Shown: positions 1 through 8,350, counted from the stretch's first letter. The stretch is 64,000 bases of DNA from Lachnoclostridium sp. An118 (GCF_002160985.1 NZ_NFLQ01000010.1:50151-114150); one strand, 5' to 3'. A program made the numbers and translations. The notes: generated by a model not told the origin, from the sequence alone.

Positions 1-49
1 CCCAAATTCATATAACTGGTGCGTAAAAGTGACACAAAGGGGAATATTT

Positions 50-1429
50 ATGCAGAAAAATGATTTGGTGACAGTGCGGATAGAGGACATGGGCACTGGG
101 GGAGAGGGCATCGGAAAGGTAGACGGATGCGCTCTTTTTATTAAGGACGCGATCATCGGGGACCTGGTGGAGGCAAAGGTCATGAAGATGAAGAAAAACT
201 ATGGGTATGCAAGGTTAATGAATATTCTTGCGCCCTCACGTGCCCGCCAAAATGCAAGGTGTAAGGAGGCCAGAAGATGCGGCGGCTGCCAGATCCAGGA
301 GATGGATTACAGGCAGCAGCTTGACTTTAAAAAGGACAAGGTGGAGAACAATCTTCTGAGGCTCGGCGCAGTGCCAAAAGAGGTGCTGGACGCCGCTATG
401 GAGGGGATCATCGGCATGGACGAGCCCTTCCGCTACCGCAATAAAGCCCAGTATCCCATTGGCAGAGACAGGGAAGGACATCTGACAGCAGGATTCTACG
501 CCGGCCGGACCCACCAGATCATCCCCCTGCCGGACATGGACTGTGCCCTGGGGACAGAGGAAAATCAGCCTATCCTGCAGGAAATCCTGGCATTTATGGA
601 GGAATGCCATGTGCAGCCCTACGATGAGGAGACCCACGCAGGGCTGGTGCGCCATGTGCTGATCCGCAAGGGCTTTGCCACCGGAGAGCTGATGGTCTGT
701 CTTGTCATCAATGGAGACACCCTTCCCCACAGCGACGTGCTGGCAGAGCGGCTGTCCCCCATCCAGGGCATGACGAGCATCACCTGCAGCGTCAACAAAG
801 AGAAGACAAATGTGATCATGGGAAAGGATATCCAGACCATCTGGGGCCAGGACTATATCACAGACTATATCGGCGATGTGAAATTCCACATCTCGCCCCT
901 CTCTTTTTACCAGGTGAACCCGCTGCAGACGGAGCGGCTCTACGGCACGGCCCTGGAGTTCGCTGGGCTGACAGGGGAGGAGACGGTGTGGGATCTGTAC
1001 TGCGGTATCGGCACCATCTCCCTCTTCCTCGCCCGGAGGGCAGGCCGCGTCTACGGGGTGGAGATCGTTCCCCAGGCTATCCGGGACGCCAAAAACAATG
1101 CCGCTATCAACGATATTTCCAACGCCCGGTTCTATGTGGGAAAGGCGGAGGAGGTGCTGCCCGGCATGTACGAAAAAGAGGGGGTGCAGGCGGATGTCAT
1201 CGTGGTGGACCCGCCCCGGAAGGGCTGTGAGCAGGTCGTGCTGGAGACCATGGTGAAGATGCAGCCGGAGCGGATCGTGTACGTCAGCTGCGACCCCGCC
1301 ACCCTGGCCCGGGACGTGAAGTACCTGCGGGAGAACGGGTATGAGCTGGACAGAGTGAAGGCGGTGGATATGTTTCCGCATACGGTGCATGTGGAGACCG
1401 TCTGTTGTCTACATCGGGTGAATTCGTAG
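50..1429 (+). CDS. rlmD: 23S rRNA (uracil-5-)-methyltransferase, RlmD/RumA type
   Basis: SAM-dependent methyltransferase that makes 5-methyluridine in 23S rRNA. An N-terminal TRAM-like domain is followed by an iron-sulfur cysteine cluster (CKEARRCGGCQ), a SAM-binding motif (DLYCGIGTIS), a DPPRKGC motif and the catalytic cysteine in YVSCDP, so the whole enzyme is present. The ATG at 50 is preferred over an upstream GTG because AAAGGGG lies about 8 nt before it. GC content is visibly higher than in everything downstream, so this is the host chromosome. The extreme C-terminus is odd: after the conserved HTVHVETV the reading runs into CCLHRVNS instead of the usual VCLLSR-like ending. This fits an element integrated at the 3' end of the gene. 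Confidence 0.93.
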   Translation: MQKNDLVTVRIEDMGTGGEGIGKVDGCALFIKDAIIGDLVEAKVMKMKKNYGYARLMNILAPSRARQNARCKEARRCGGCQIQEMDYRQQLDFKKDKVENNLLRLGAVPKEVLDAAMEGIIGMDEPFRYRNKAQYPIGRDREGHLTAGFYAGRTHQIIPLPDMDCALGTEENQPILQEILAFMEECHVQPYDEETHAGLVRHVLIRKGFATGELMVCLVINGDTLPHSDVLAERLSPIQGMTSITCSVNKEKTNVIMGKDIQTIWGQDYITDYIGDVKFHISPLSFYQVNPLQTERLYGTALEFAGLTGEETVWDLYCGIGTISLFLARRAGRVYGVEIVPQAIRDAKNNAAINDISNARFYVGKAEEVLPGMYEKEGVQADVIVVDPPRKGCEQVVLETMVKMQPERIVYVSCDPATLARDVKYLRENGYELDRVKAVDMFPHTVHVETVCCLHRVNS

Positions 1430-1440
1430 AAATCCTTTGT
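1395..1440. other. Candidate left attachment junction (attL) at the 3' end of rlmD
   Basis: The rlmD reading frame loses family similarity about 8 codons before its stop, and base composition drops sharply just after it. Element-type genes (ParB, TnpV) start within 300 bp, and a serine recombinase lies at the other end of the window. The 3' end of rumA/rlmD is a known integration site for elements with serine recombinases. The exact core cannot be fixed because the right junction lies outside the window. Confidence 0.4.
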
Positions 1441-1603
1441 TTCAGGCATTTTGCGAGGTATATAAGTTTCGCACCGACAGGCAAACAGGGACGAAAAAAA
1501 CAGATTATGGATGGCATAGAAGTGTCTGTAGTTTTGCATGTGGTATGAGTAGACACATAAAAGTTGATGTAACATTTCAATCTGAATATCGTAGATAAGA
1601 GTG

Positions 1604-1653
1604 AAAAGGACGCTTGTTTTCAGAGCTTTTCTGGAAGGTAAGAGTCCTTTTTC
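1604..1653 (+). terminator. Hairpin with T-run ahead of the parB-like gene
   Basis: AAAAGGAC and GTCCTTTT form an 8-bp stem around a 32-nt interior, followed by further T residues. It sits between the rlmD side and the first element gene. It may end transcription entering from the chromosome or act as an attenuator for parB. The rest of the 1430-1680 gap holds no recognisable gene. Confidence 0.4.
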
Positions 1654-1681
1654 TTTTGTACGGAATAGGAGGAAAATTCAA

Positions 1682-2677
1682 ATGGTAAAAAAGAAAGCGA
1701 TGTGTTCATTACAGACTGACGCGCCGCGTGCAGACATTGGAATGATTAAAATAAGGGAATTACATGACTTCAAAGAACATCCGTTTAAAGTAGAACGAAA
1801 TCAGGAACTCTTTGAGTTGCGCAGAAGTATTCAGCAGGAAGGTATACTGGTGCCGCTGCTGGTTCGTAAAAATCCGGATGGAGAAGGATTTGAAATCATT
1901 GCAGGGCATCGAAGAAAAGAAGCTGCCCTCTGGGCAGGAATCAAAGAAGTTCCGGTTATCATCTGTACTATGGATGATGATCAGGCAGTTATTGCAATGA
2001 TAGACAGTAATTTACAGAGAGAAAAAATTCTGCCGAGTGAAAAAGCCTTTGCTTATAAGATGAGGTTACAGGCAATGAACCGGCAGGGAAAACGAAAGGA
2101 CTTGTCTTCGGACCCATTGGAACCGAAGTGTATTGAGGAAATGATTGAGATATCTTTATTAAAAGCGGATGTCTCTGAAAATGGTAAGGTAAATATTAAA
2201 AAGACAGATTCTGCAGGCGGTTATCGGAGCAATGAACAGCTTGCCCGGATGGTGGGGGAAAGTGTGACCCAGATTAAGCGTTATATTCGTCTCACAAAAC
2301 TGATACCGAAGATTTTGGATATGGTTGACCGGGAATTGCTGGCAATCCGTTCTGCAGTGGAAATTTCATTCCTGACAGAAGAAGAACAGTATGAGCTTCA
2401 TGCTGTAATGGAACTGGAACAGTGTATTCCGAATATTTCACAGGCCAACCGGTTAAAGAGGATGAGTCAGCAGAAACAGCTTGATATGGACATGATTTAT
2501 GATATTCTGCAGGAAATCAAGCCTAACCAGAGGGAACAGATAAAAATTCCCTTTGAACGGATTGGAAAGTATTTCCCACCAGATTATACACCGGCTCAAC
2601 AGGCAGATCTGATCGAAAAACTACTGAAAGGATGGGCACATCAAAATAAGAAAAAAGATGTTCAACAGGAAATATAA
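1682..2677 (+). CDS. ParB/Spo0J-family partition-like DNA-binding protein
   Basis: Related to ParB/RepB/Spo0J proteins, which bind parS-like sites and load onto DNA for partition. The N-terminal third carries the ParB nucleotide-binding signature ([16 protein letters not shown], then a DSNLQRE-type segment). A helix-turn-helix follows in the region of [16 protein letters not shown]. The start at 1682 is chosen because AGGAGG lies 9 nt upstream; an upstream GTG at 1601 lacks a site. The stop overlaps an in-frame ATG of the next reading frame (TAATG), so it is probably cotranscribed with tnpV. Such genes are standard at the left end of Tn1549-like elements. No ParA is seen; ParM downstream may serve as the motor. 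Confidence 0.8.
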   Translation: MVKKKAMCSLQTDAPRADIGMIKIRELHDFKEHPFKVERNQELFELRRSIQQEGILVPLLVRKNPDGEGFEIIAGHRRKEAALWAGIKEVPVIICTMDDDQAVIAMIDSNLQREKILPSEKAFAYKMRLQAMNRQGKRKDLSSDPLEPKCIEEMIEISLLKADVSENGKVNIKKTDSAGGYRSNEQLARMVGESVTQIKRYIRLTKLIPKILDMVDRELLAIRSAVEISFLTEEEQYELHAVMELEQCIPNISQANRLKRMSQQKQLDMDMIYDILQEIKPNQREQIKIPFERIGKYFPPDYTPAQQADLIEKLLKGWAHQNKKKDVQQEI

Positions 2678-2697
2678 TGGGAAGAGAGGGTAGATTT

Positions 2698-3048
2698 ATG
2701 GAACTGAATTATAAAAATGTGAATGGGTATTTGCTACCGGAACTGGAATATAAATCTGGAGAACAGATGTTGCATATCGGAAAATACGGATTCTTGCGCA
2801 GGGATTACCTGAAAAACTGCAAACGGGCAAAATATCAGGTGATGCTTTTAAAAGATACGCTTGGGGAGCATTTGTTGGAGATTGACCGGGCGGCAAAGGA
2901 GCGGGAAGAAATTATATTGAAACAGCTGGAAAAGAGTGATCCTTTGCCAGATAAAGGGGATGACCAGATGGCGTGGGTAAGAGCAGTCAATCAGCATAGG
3001 GCAATTGCAGAGGAAATGATTTTGGCGGAGCTGATTTACGTTTTGTGA
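2698..3048 (+). CDS. TnpV-family transposon protein
   Basis: A 116-residue protein matching TnpV by its opening (NVNGYLLPELEY), the central IGKYGFLRRDYL and the MAWVRAVNQHRAIAEEMIL tail. TnpV proteins are carried by Clostridia mobile elements; their biochemical role is not settled. An upstream ATG at 2677 overlaps the parB stop, but family members start at the ATG used here and AGAGGG lies 8 nt before it. A terminator follows at 3077, so parB and tnpV form a unit. Confidence 0.75.
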   Translation: MELNYKNVNGYLLPELEYKSGEQMLHIGKYGFLRRDYLKNCKRAKYQVMLLKDTLGEHLLEIDRAAKEREEIILKQLEKSDPLPDKGDDQMAWVRAVNQHRAIAEEMILAELIYVL

Positions 3049-3076
3049 AAGAATAGATAAACAGAAAATAGTAGAT

Positions 3077-3110
3077 AAGGCACAGGTCATGAAAGGCTTT
3101 GTGCCTTTTT
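3077..3110 (+). terminator. Rho-independent terminator after tnpV
   Basis: AAGGCACA pairs perfectly with TGTGCCTT across a 15-nt loop and is followed by TTT. It ends the parB-tnpV unit directly before the ribosome binding site of the HTH gene. Confidence 0.75.
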
Positions 3111-3126
3111 CATTGGAGGTGGAGCT

Positions 3127-3441
3127 ATGTCACAGGTGTTCCAGGTGGAGCGGACGAAGAATTTTACAGTTATGAGCAATCATCATTTCAAGAATAAGAA
3201 ACTCTCTTTAAAGGCAAAAGGCCTTCTTTCTCTGATGCTGAGTTTGCCAGATGACTGGAATTATAATATGCAGGGGCTGGCATCTTTAAGCAGGGATGGA
3301 ATTGATTCTGTAAGATCAGCTATAAAAGAATTAGAACATCATGGATATGTGGAGAGACACAGGAACAGGTATTACGACGGCTGTTATGGGGATACGGAAT
3401 ATATTGTCCGTGAAGTACCTTTGGGGAAGGAAAATGAATGA
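3127..3441 (+). CDS. Replication-initiator-like HTH protein, truncated
   Basis: This corresponds to the N-terminal winged-helix part of the replisome-organizer/RepA-like proteins of Firmicutes plasmids and integrative elements. It opens with FQVERTKNFTVMSNHHF, and the HTH spans roughly residues 30-90. TTGGAGGTGGAGCT gives a good ribosome binding site. Family proteins usually run well beyond 200 residues; this one stops after 104. The DNA behind it still shows decayed coding sequence of the family's variable repeat region, so the frame is probably broken. A shortened protein could still bind DNA. Confidence 0.7.
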   Translation: MSQVFQVERTKNFTVMSNHHFKNKKLSLKAKGLLSLMLSLPDDWNYNMQGLASLSRDGIDSVRSAIKELEHHGYVERHRNRYYDGCYGDTEYIVREVPLGKENE

Positions 3442-3600
3442 GCAGATATGAAAATATGCTGTACAGGTTTTACAATCTGGATACATCAGACCATAGGAAA
3501 TCCCTGCATGGGTTATTCCCATCTGGGAATGTCAGGCCATAGGAGAAACCTATGTGGGAAAAACCTGTGCAGGATCATGGGATACTATTAAGTATGTAAG
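3442..3600 (+). pseudogene. Decayed C-terminal part of the replication-initiator gene
   Basis: In shifting frames this stretch reads GNPCMGYSHLGM and KPMWEKPVQ. These resemble the short ENPxxxNPxx-type linker repeats found between the winged helix and the C-terminal domain of full-length homologues. The DNA shows the same periodicity. No open frame joins the pieces. The remaining bases to 3702 hold only AT-rich sequence and the ribosome binding site of the next gene. Confidence 0.5.
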
Positions 3601-3702
3601 AAATTCAATATTAAAGAATTAATGAAAGAGATAATAAAATATCTATCTTATCAAAGAGCGTAAGTATTAATTTGGTTCAAAAAAATAAAGGAGAAAGATA
3701 AT

Positions 3703-4647
3703 ATGAGAATGATGAAAAATAAGGAAAATCAGATAATTACAGTGATTGGTGTGGATCATGGATATGGAAACATGAAAACAGCCTGCAAATGTTTTCGGAC
3801 AGGTGTAACTAGATATGAAAAGGAGCCTACCTTCCAGAATAACCTTCTGGTTTACCAAGGAGTGTATTACCAGATTGGAGAAGAACACAAGGAGTTTCGG
3901 GCAGAAAAAACGGAGGATGAGGACTATTACATCCTTACACTTGCGGCCGTTTCCAGTGAGTTGGAAAGTAAAGGGGTGGATCAGGCGAAAGTACATCTGG
4001 CTGCCGGACTTCCATTGACATGGGTGAGCAGTCAGAAAGAAACTTTTCGTGATTATCTGCTTCAGAATGCAGTGGTGGATTTTGTGTTTCGTGGAAAAGC
4101 TTATCATGTGGAGTTTATCGGGGCAGATATTTTTCCACAGGGTTTTGCAGCCGTCGGATATCATCTACAGGATTTTAAGGAAATCAATATGCTGGCGGAC
4201 ATCGGAAATGGGACAATGAATATCATGTATATCAATAATTCACGACCGGTAGAAAAGAAATGTTTTACTGAAAAATACGGGACACATCAATGTGTGCTGG
4301 CTGTCAGGGAACAGTTATTAAGGAGGATGGGAGCAGTAGTGGACGATCTGGTTATTGAACAGGTGATTCGAAAAGGAACGGCAGATATCGGGGAAAAATA
4401 TCTGGATGTTATGAAAGCGGCTGCAAGAGATTATACAGCAGAAATCTTTCGGAAACTGAGGGAACACGAATATAATCCGGAATTAATGCGGCTGTATGTA
4501 GTCGGGGGCGGTGGCTGTATGATCGAAAACTTTGGAGATTATGTCAGGAACCGGGTAACCATTATCCATGATATTTGTGCAGCAGCAAAAGGTTATGAGA
4601 TGCTGGCAGTCAGAAAAATTCAGAAGAATGGAGGCAGAATGATATGA
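3703..4647 (+). CDS. ParM/StbA-like actin-fold segregation ATPase
   Basis: Actin-like ATPase of the plasmid segregation (ParM/StbA) type, forming filaments that move element copies apart. The phosphate 1 loop is GVDHGYGNMKTA near residues 15-26, the second phosphate motif is ADIGNGTMN near residue 165, and the adenosine motif is VVGGGGCMIENFG near residue 267. AAAGGAG is 9 nt before the start. Its last codons overlap the next gene by 4 bp (ATGA), the usual layout for parM-parR. It implies that the element spends time as an extrachromosomal circle. Confidence 0.82.
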   Translation: MRMMKNKENQIITVIGVDHGYGNMKTACKCFRTGVTRYEKEPTFQNNLLVYQGVYYQIGEEHKEFRAEKTEDEDYYILTLAAVSSELESKGVDQAKVHLAAGLPLTWVSSQKETFRDYLLQNAVVDFVFRGKAYHVEFIGADIFPQGFAAVGYHLQDFKEINMLADIGNGTMNIMYINNSRPVEKKCFTEKYGTHQCVLAVREQLLRRMGAVVDDLVIEQVIRKGTADIGEKYLDVMKAAARDYTAEIFRKLREHEYNPELMRLYVVGGGGCMIENFGDYVRNRVTIIHDICAAAKGYEMLAVRKIQKNGGRMI

Positions 4648-5081
4648 GCATGAGAAAGGAACGGAAAATCATCAATACAAATATCCGCCTGAACCTGTTG
4701 GACGAGGCAGACCGTCAGGCCTGGAAGTATTTACAGACCATGAACAGGAAAAAATATAAATCCTATACACGGGCGGTAGTAGCTGCAGTGAATGATTATT
4801 TTGGTCGAGAATATGAGAAGGAAGAAGATCCTTACCTGGAGACTCGGGAAAAGGAAGATGCGTTTCTGAGACAGGTGCAGAACGCTATCAAAGAAGGGGT
4901 AAAAGAATCGGTTCCTATGTTGCTTGCGAAAAATCTCATGGAGTTGCTGTATCCGTATATGAATGGTGTCGGACAGCCGTTTATGCAAGAAAAAGAAGAA
5001 GGTGGTTTTGCTTTTGATTCGGTGGACAGGGAGCAGGAAGAAAATGCAGATGCGGCATTGGATTTTGCAGACAGTTTTTAA
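4644..5081 (+). CDS. Probable ParR-like partner of ParM
   Basis: A 145-residue protein translationally coupled to the ParM gene. The first 60 residues (IINTNIRLNLLDEADRQAW, then YTRAVVAAVNDYF) look like a ribbon-helix-helix DNA-binding domain, as expected for a ParR centromere-binding adaptor. The tail is acidic and probably flexible, like ParR tails that contact the filament. The assignment rests on position and N-terminal pattern rather than a strong motif. Confidence 0.6.
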   Translation: MSMRKERKIINTNIRLNLLDEADRQAWKYLQTMNRKKYKSYTRAVVAAVNDYFGREYEKEEDPYLETREKEDAFLRQVQNAIKEGVKESVPMLLAKNLMELLYPYMNGVGQPFMQEKEEGGFAFDSVDREQEENADAALDFADSF

Positions 5082-5107
5082 AATAAAATAAAAAAAGAGC
5101 AGAAAAA

Positions 5108-5132
5108 CTGCCCGGAACGAGAATCCGGGCAG
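5108..5132 (-). terminator. Terminator between convergent parR-like and XRE genes
   Basis: CTGCCCGGA and TCCGGGCAG form a perfect 9-bp stem with a 7-nt loop. Read on the minus strand it is followed by a T-rich run, so it mainly serves the xre gene. It also separates the two converging units. Confidence 0.7.
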
Positions 5133-5135
5133 AAT

Positions 5136-5378
5136 CTATTGATTTCCATCCTTTTTACGGGGGTAGGGGCGCTTGTCATCTGTCAGTTCAAGCAGATAAT
5201 CAACGCTGGTTTTGTGAAATTTGGCCAGTTTGATCAGGATTTGTGTGGGAATGTCTACATCGCCGCATTCATAATTACTGTAGATTCGCTGGCTGCAATT
5301 TAAGATCTCGCCCATTTGTTTTTGCGTGAGATCACGATCCTCTCTTAGATTTCGGATTCTACTATACATTATTTTCAC
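5136..5378 (-). CDS. XRE-family HTH repressor
   Basis: A compact Cro/CI-type regulator of 80 residues. The helix-turn-helix is LTQKQMGEILNCSQRIYSNYE, shared by single-domain regulators that end in a FHKTSVDYLLELTD helix. It is divergent from the small membrane-protein gene at 5465, and two palindromes lie between them. It probably represses its own promoter and that of its neighbour. Confidence 0.85.
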   Translation of the reverse strand: MKIMYSRIRNLREDRDLTQKQMGEILNCSQRIYSNYECGDVDIPTQILIKLAKFHKTSVDYLLELTDDKRPYPRKKDGNQ

Positions 5379-5397
5379 CTCATGGATTCATAATATC

Positions 5398-5442
5398 TTA
5401 GCGAAATATTCACTATTGATATTTAGCGAAAAAATCGCTAAA
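5398..5442. promoter_or_regulatory. Twin operator palindromes and promoter in the xre divergent region
   Basis: Site 2 (5422-5442) is TTTAGCGA, five A, TCGCTAAA, a perfect 8-bp inverted repeat. Site 1 (5398-5416) is a weaker copy, TTAGCGA, AATAT, TCACTAT. A plausible promoter for the rightward gene, TTGATA (5416) with 17 bp to TAAACT (5439), overlaps site 2. Binding by the adjacent XRE protein would therefore block it. Confidence 0.6.
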
Positions 5443-5464
5443 CTTATTTTGAGGAGGTGTAAAG

Positions 5465-5713
5465 ATGGGAAATAAAATGTGGAAATTTTTAAAAGGGATG
5501 TTTTGTACATCTTTATTTTGTGGATATTTTTATATCCTATTCGTCAATCTTGTGTGTGGATTTTCCAGGAGTGGAATAGAATCCAGATGGGATGCTTTGA
5601 AGGTGTTGGTTTGTGCCTTTCTTATGGCTGCAGGTCTGCCAGGGGTAATCTGGTATCAGCACCATCGTATTGAGAAATTGGAGAAAGAGTTGGAAGAGCT
5701 TCAGCACTTTTGA
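5465..5713 (+). CDS. Small two-TM membrane protein of unknown function
   Basis: An 82-residue protein with two hydrophobic segments (about residues 11-31 and 45-63) and a charged coiled tail ending HRIEKLEKELEELQHF. GAGGAGG lies 8 nt before the ATG. It is divergent from the xre gene and its promoter overlaps an operator, so it is probably kept silent by that repressor. I do not recognise a family; a position next to the mobilization region suggests a transfer-related or entry-exclusion-like role, but that is a guess. Confidence 0.55.
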   Translation: MGNKMWKFLKGMFCTSLFCGYFYILFVNLVCGFSRSGIESRWDALKVLVCAFLMAAGLPGVIWYQHHRIEKLEKELEELQHF

Positions 5714-5894
5714 AAAGTGGATCTGCTTGGATGGAAGTTTAACAGAATTTGATGAATGGACAATTGAATAATAGCAGTAAAAGATCATAGCAGTTGAGAC
5801 AATTTCCCCGGGAAAAAACGGTTATTGTTTTTAACTGCTATTTTTGTTCCTGGGTAGTGGAAAAGAGTGCGGTGAACGGTAGAGATTGGCAGGA

Positions 5895-6400
5895 TGTACA
5901 AAAAGTACAGACAGATATGTCTGGTTAGGTGCCGGATACGGCACATGATTGTCCGGTACTGCGCACCGGAGTGGGATGCCCAAAAGATATTCTGGAAAAT
6001 AGAAATTCTCTGGAAAGGTGAGAACTTCTATTTCCTTCACATCCTTTTTGCATCCCACAAAACCACTGTCATCTTCCTGCCTTTCTTTTATTTGTGTGAA
6101 GAGGAGCAGAAGCAATCAGCACGTATGGAATGGCAGCAGATGACAGGCAAGTTTCGCAAAGTGGCAAGCCACTATGCACCGGAATCAGCCTATGGGCTGT
6201 TCCTAAACTTGCCAGAGGACGCTGTCCCTTGGAACCCTGGCCGCCAATGCTATGAAGTTCTGTTCCTGAAATGTCCACCGGACATTCCATTCACAGATTG
6301 ACTAGGGCTTGTCTCCGTTGCCACTTCGGTCCGCGCAAAACTGACGTCCACCGGACGTCATGCGCCCTGCGCCCACCAAAGGGGCGATGCTGCCCCTTAT
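5895..6400. other. Candidate origin of transfer (oriT), hairpin-rich noncoding region
   Basis: This gap upstream of mobC is packed with inverted repeats: TGTAC/GTACA (5895-5909), CAGACA/TGTCTG (5908-5923), GTGCCG/CGGCAC (5929-5944), TCCGGT/ACCGGA (5952-5970) and GGGATGC/GCATCCC (5973-6056) enclosing AAATAGAA/TTCTATTT. Further right are AATGTCC/GGACATT (6270-6286), TGACGTCC/GGACGTCA (6342-6360) and AAGGGGC/GCCCCTT (6379-6398). Two of them share the core GTCCACCGGAC. Such structure directly upstream of mobC and a relaxase is typical of oriT. The nic site cannot be named. An open frame over 5894-6301 has no family features and is not called. Confidence 0.5.
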
Positions 6401-6466
6401 GGAATCCCCGCGTAGTTGGAAGTGTTTAGAAATAACAGTGTAGATTATGGAAGGAGTGAAAGGATT

Positions 6467-6847
6467 ATGAGAAAAAGAAACCATACCGTTACGATACGGA
6501 TGAATGAGAAAGAATATGCCCTGCTTCAGCAAAAGATCAAAGCATCGGGTCAGACACAGCAGGCAGTGATACTTGCCGCAATTGAAAATGTGGATCTAAT
6601 GTCAGCGGAGGTAAAAGAGGAATTGAATGTATTAAATCAAAGGCTTGGGGAAATAAACCGTCTGCTGCGAGGTGCAACAACCAATATCAACCAGATCGCA
6701 CATCATATGAATGCTGGCGGTTTTTATCCCAGAGCAGATGTGCTAAACAGTCTCAGTGAAAACATATCGGGGTATCGGAAGGAGTGTGAAACGATATGGC
6801 AATCAATAAGACAATTAATAAGCGGACAAATTCCCATGGGGCAATGA
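6467..6847 (+). CDS. mobC: MobC-family relaxosome accessory protein
   Basis: A small ribbon-helix-helix protein that helps a relaxase nick oriT. The N-terminus TVTIRMNEKEYALLQQKI is the RHH strand-helix, and the segment LLRGATTNINQIAHHMN matches the MobC conserved motif. AAGGAG lies upstream of the ATG at 6467; an earlier in-frame start at 6416 has none. Its 3' end overlaps the relaxase start by 52 bp, so the two are translationally coupled. Confidence 0.82.
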   Translation: MRKRNHTVTIRMNEKEYALLQQKIKASGQTQQAVILAAIENVDLMSAEVKEELNVLNQRLGEINRLLRGATTNINQIAHHMNAGGFYPRADVLNSLSENISGYRKECETIWQSIRQLISGQIPMGQ

Positions 6848-8037
6848 GAAACTGTATTGAGTATATCCTGCGGGAGGGAAAAACGGAGCAGCATCTTGTT
6901 CATATCATTGGGCCGTATCCGTATGAAAAAGTAAATTATGATCTGGTATATCAGTCGTTTTTAGCGGAAAAACGATTATGGGGGAAGGATTCTGGTCGGA
7001 TGTATTCCCATAATGTGATTTCCTGGCATAAGGATGAGAAAATCACATCTGAGCAGGCTTTGGAATTTGGAATAGAATTTGCTGAAAAATGGTTTGCCGG
7101 TTTTCAGACAGTTGTCAGTGTCCACAAAGATAAAGACCATATTCACTGCCACATAGTTACCAATTCTGTAAGTTACGAAAATGGGAAAAAACTGCATAAT
7201 TCCAGAAAAGATCTGGAACGTATGAAGCAGCTGACGAATCGGATGTGCCGGGAACGTGGACTCTCCATAGCGGAAAAAGGCAAGCATTTTGATGGTAGTC
7301 AGATTGAGAACGGAGAAGTGATCGCATGGAGTAAAGATAAATACAATCTATTTCGTAACCATGCAAAGGATAGTTATGTGGCGGATTGTGCCATGGCTGT
7401 GTTGAATGTGATGGAGTATTGTAGCAGCCGGGAGCAATTTATCAGAGAAATGAAGAATGCAGGATGGAGCGTCAATTGGACAGAGAAAAGAAAGCATATC
7501 ACATTCCAGAACCAGGAAGGAAAGAAGGTACGTGACAGCAACCTTTCTAAGACTTTTCATTTAAAAATCAGTAAGGGGGAATTAGAGGATGAATTTATCA
7601 GAAATGAACAAAAAGAAAACCATGATATCCACAGATATGACACAGTTGATGCCGATCTCACACGATACTATCAACAAGTGGAAGAAGCTGTCGCAGGAAC
7701 AAGCGGAGGCCCTGTCGAAAGTGACTGCAGAGAGGGACGAGTTGTTGAAAGCCCAGACAAAAGATCGAGAATTGATACGGAAATGTATGGAACGAATCGG
7801 AGAGTTTCGAGAAGGGATTCGGAGTCTCTCATCCGAAAGTCTGAAGCTGCAAGACGAGCTTCAGAAGTTAACCGAGGAAAATCAGAAACTGCAAATAGAA
7901 TTGTCCAAAACGCAGAATATCAGTCAGTCTCTGCAGAGAAGCAACGACGATCTGCGGAACAGGAACGGATTGCTGAGCAGGAAAGAGCAAGAGCAGCTCA
8001 AAGAAAGAATAAAAGACGTTCAGGCCCGGAACTCTAA
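6796..8037 (+). CDS. Relaxase, MOBP/VirD2-like
   Basis: DNA strand transferase that nicks oriT and pilots the strand. The metal-binding histidine triad is visible in KDKDHIHCHIVTNSV near residues 113-127. Tyrosines in the first 60 residues (for example in GPYPYEKVNYD) are candidates for the nucleophile. Residues beyond about 280 are low in complexity and rich in R, E, S and A. That part overlaps a second long frame, so much of its C-terminus may be shaped by the overlapping gene. GGAAGGAG lies 8 nt before the ATG, inside mobC. Confidence 0.82.
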   Translation: MAINKTINKRTNSHGAMRNCIEYILREGKTEQHLVHIIGPYPYEKVNYDLVYQSFLAEKRLWGKDSGRMYSHNVISWHKDEKITSEQALEFGIEFAEKWFAGFQTVVSVHKDKDHIHCHIVTNSVSYENGKKLHNSRKDLERMKQLTNRMCRERGLSIAEKGKHFDGSQIENGEVIAWSKDKYNLFRNHAKDSYVADCAMAVLNVMEYCSSREQFIREMKNAGWSVNWTEKRKHITFQNQEGKKVRDSNLSKTFHLKISKGELEDEFIRNEQKENHDIHRYDTVDADLTRYYQQVEEAVAGTSGGPVESDCREGRVVESPDKRSRIDTEMYGTNRRVSRRDSESLIRKSEAARRASEVNRGKSETANRIVQNAEYQSVSAEKQRRSAEQERIAEQERARAAQRKNKRRSGPEL

Positions 8038-8350
8038 ACTGGAAAAGATGGTGGTACAGTCTTCTGTAGATGTGGTGAAGGCAGCACAGAAAAAGCAGAA
8101 AGAAGCTGATGATAGGGCACAATCGGCAATATATGTGGCTAAGAATGAAAAACGGAAGGCAGAATCAGAAATCCGGAAAGTAAAGAAAAAGGCAGATCAG
8201 AGAATAGAACAAATGAAAGCAACGGAATTATTATGGGATATAGGTGTGGGTATTATTGTATTGATACTTATAGTTATGAATATGGAAGAGAAACTTATTT
8301 TGTTTGTTTTGTTGATTTGCATTGTTCGAATATTTGTTCGAGGAAAATAA
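7589..8350 (+). CDS. Coiled-coil protein with C-terminal membrane anchor, overlapping the relaxase gene
   Basis: A 253-residue protein, nearly all long coiled coil (heptads from about residue 35 to 210), then two hydrophobic stretches (about 214-230 and 235-248) that should anchor it in the membrane. The first 449 bases overlap the relaxase gene in the +1 frame. AAGGGGG precedes the ATG. Both frames look genuine: this one keeps heptads and a membrane hairpin, and the relaxase frame stays open. Probably a mobilization accessory protein that brings the relaxosome to the membrane; the role is inferred from position. Confidence 0.65.
   Translation: MNLSEMNKKKTMISTDMTQLMPISHDTINKWKKLSQEQAEALSKVTAERDELLKAQTKDRELIRKCMERIGEFREGIRSLSSESLKLQDELQKLTEENQKLQIELSKTQNISQSLQRSNDDLRNRNGLLSRKEQEQLKERIKDVQARNSKLEKMVVQSSVDVVKAAQKKQKEADDRAQSAIYVAKNEKRKAESEIRKVKKKADQRIEQMKATELLWDIGVGIIVLILIVMNMEEKLILFVLLICIVRIFVRGK

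Noticed and set aside
236..1390. 384-codon frame opposite rlmD
   Set aside because: Shadow of the GC-rich rlmD coding sequence; no family features.
5894..6301. 135-codon frame in the oriT candidate region
   Set aside because: It runs through dense hairpins, lacks a ribosome binding site and has no domain; noncoding transfer DNA explains the region better.
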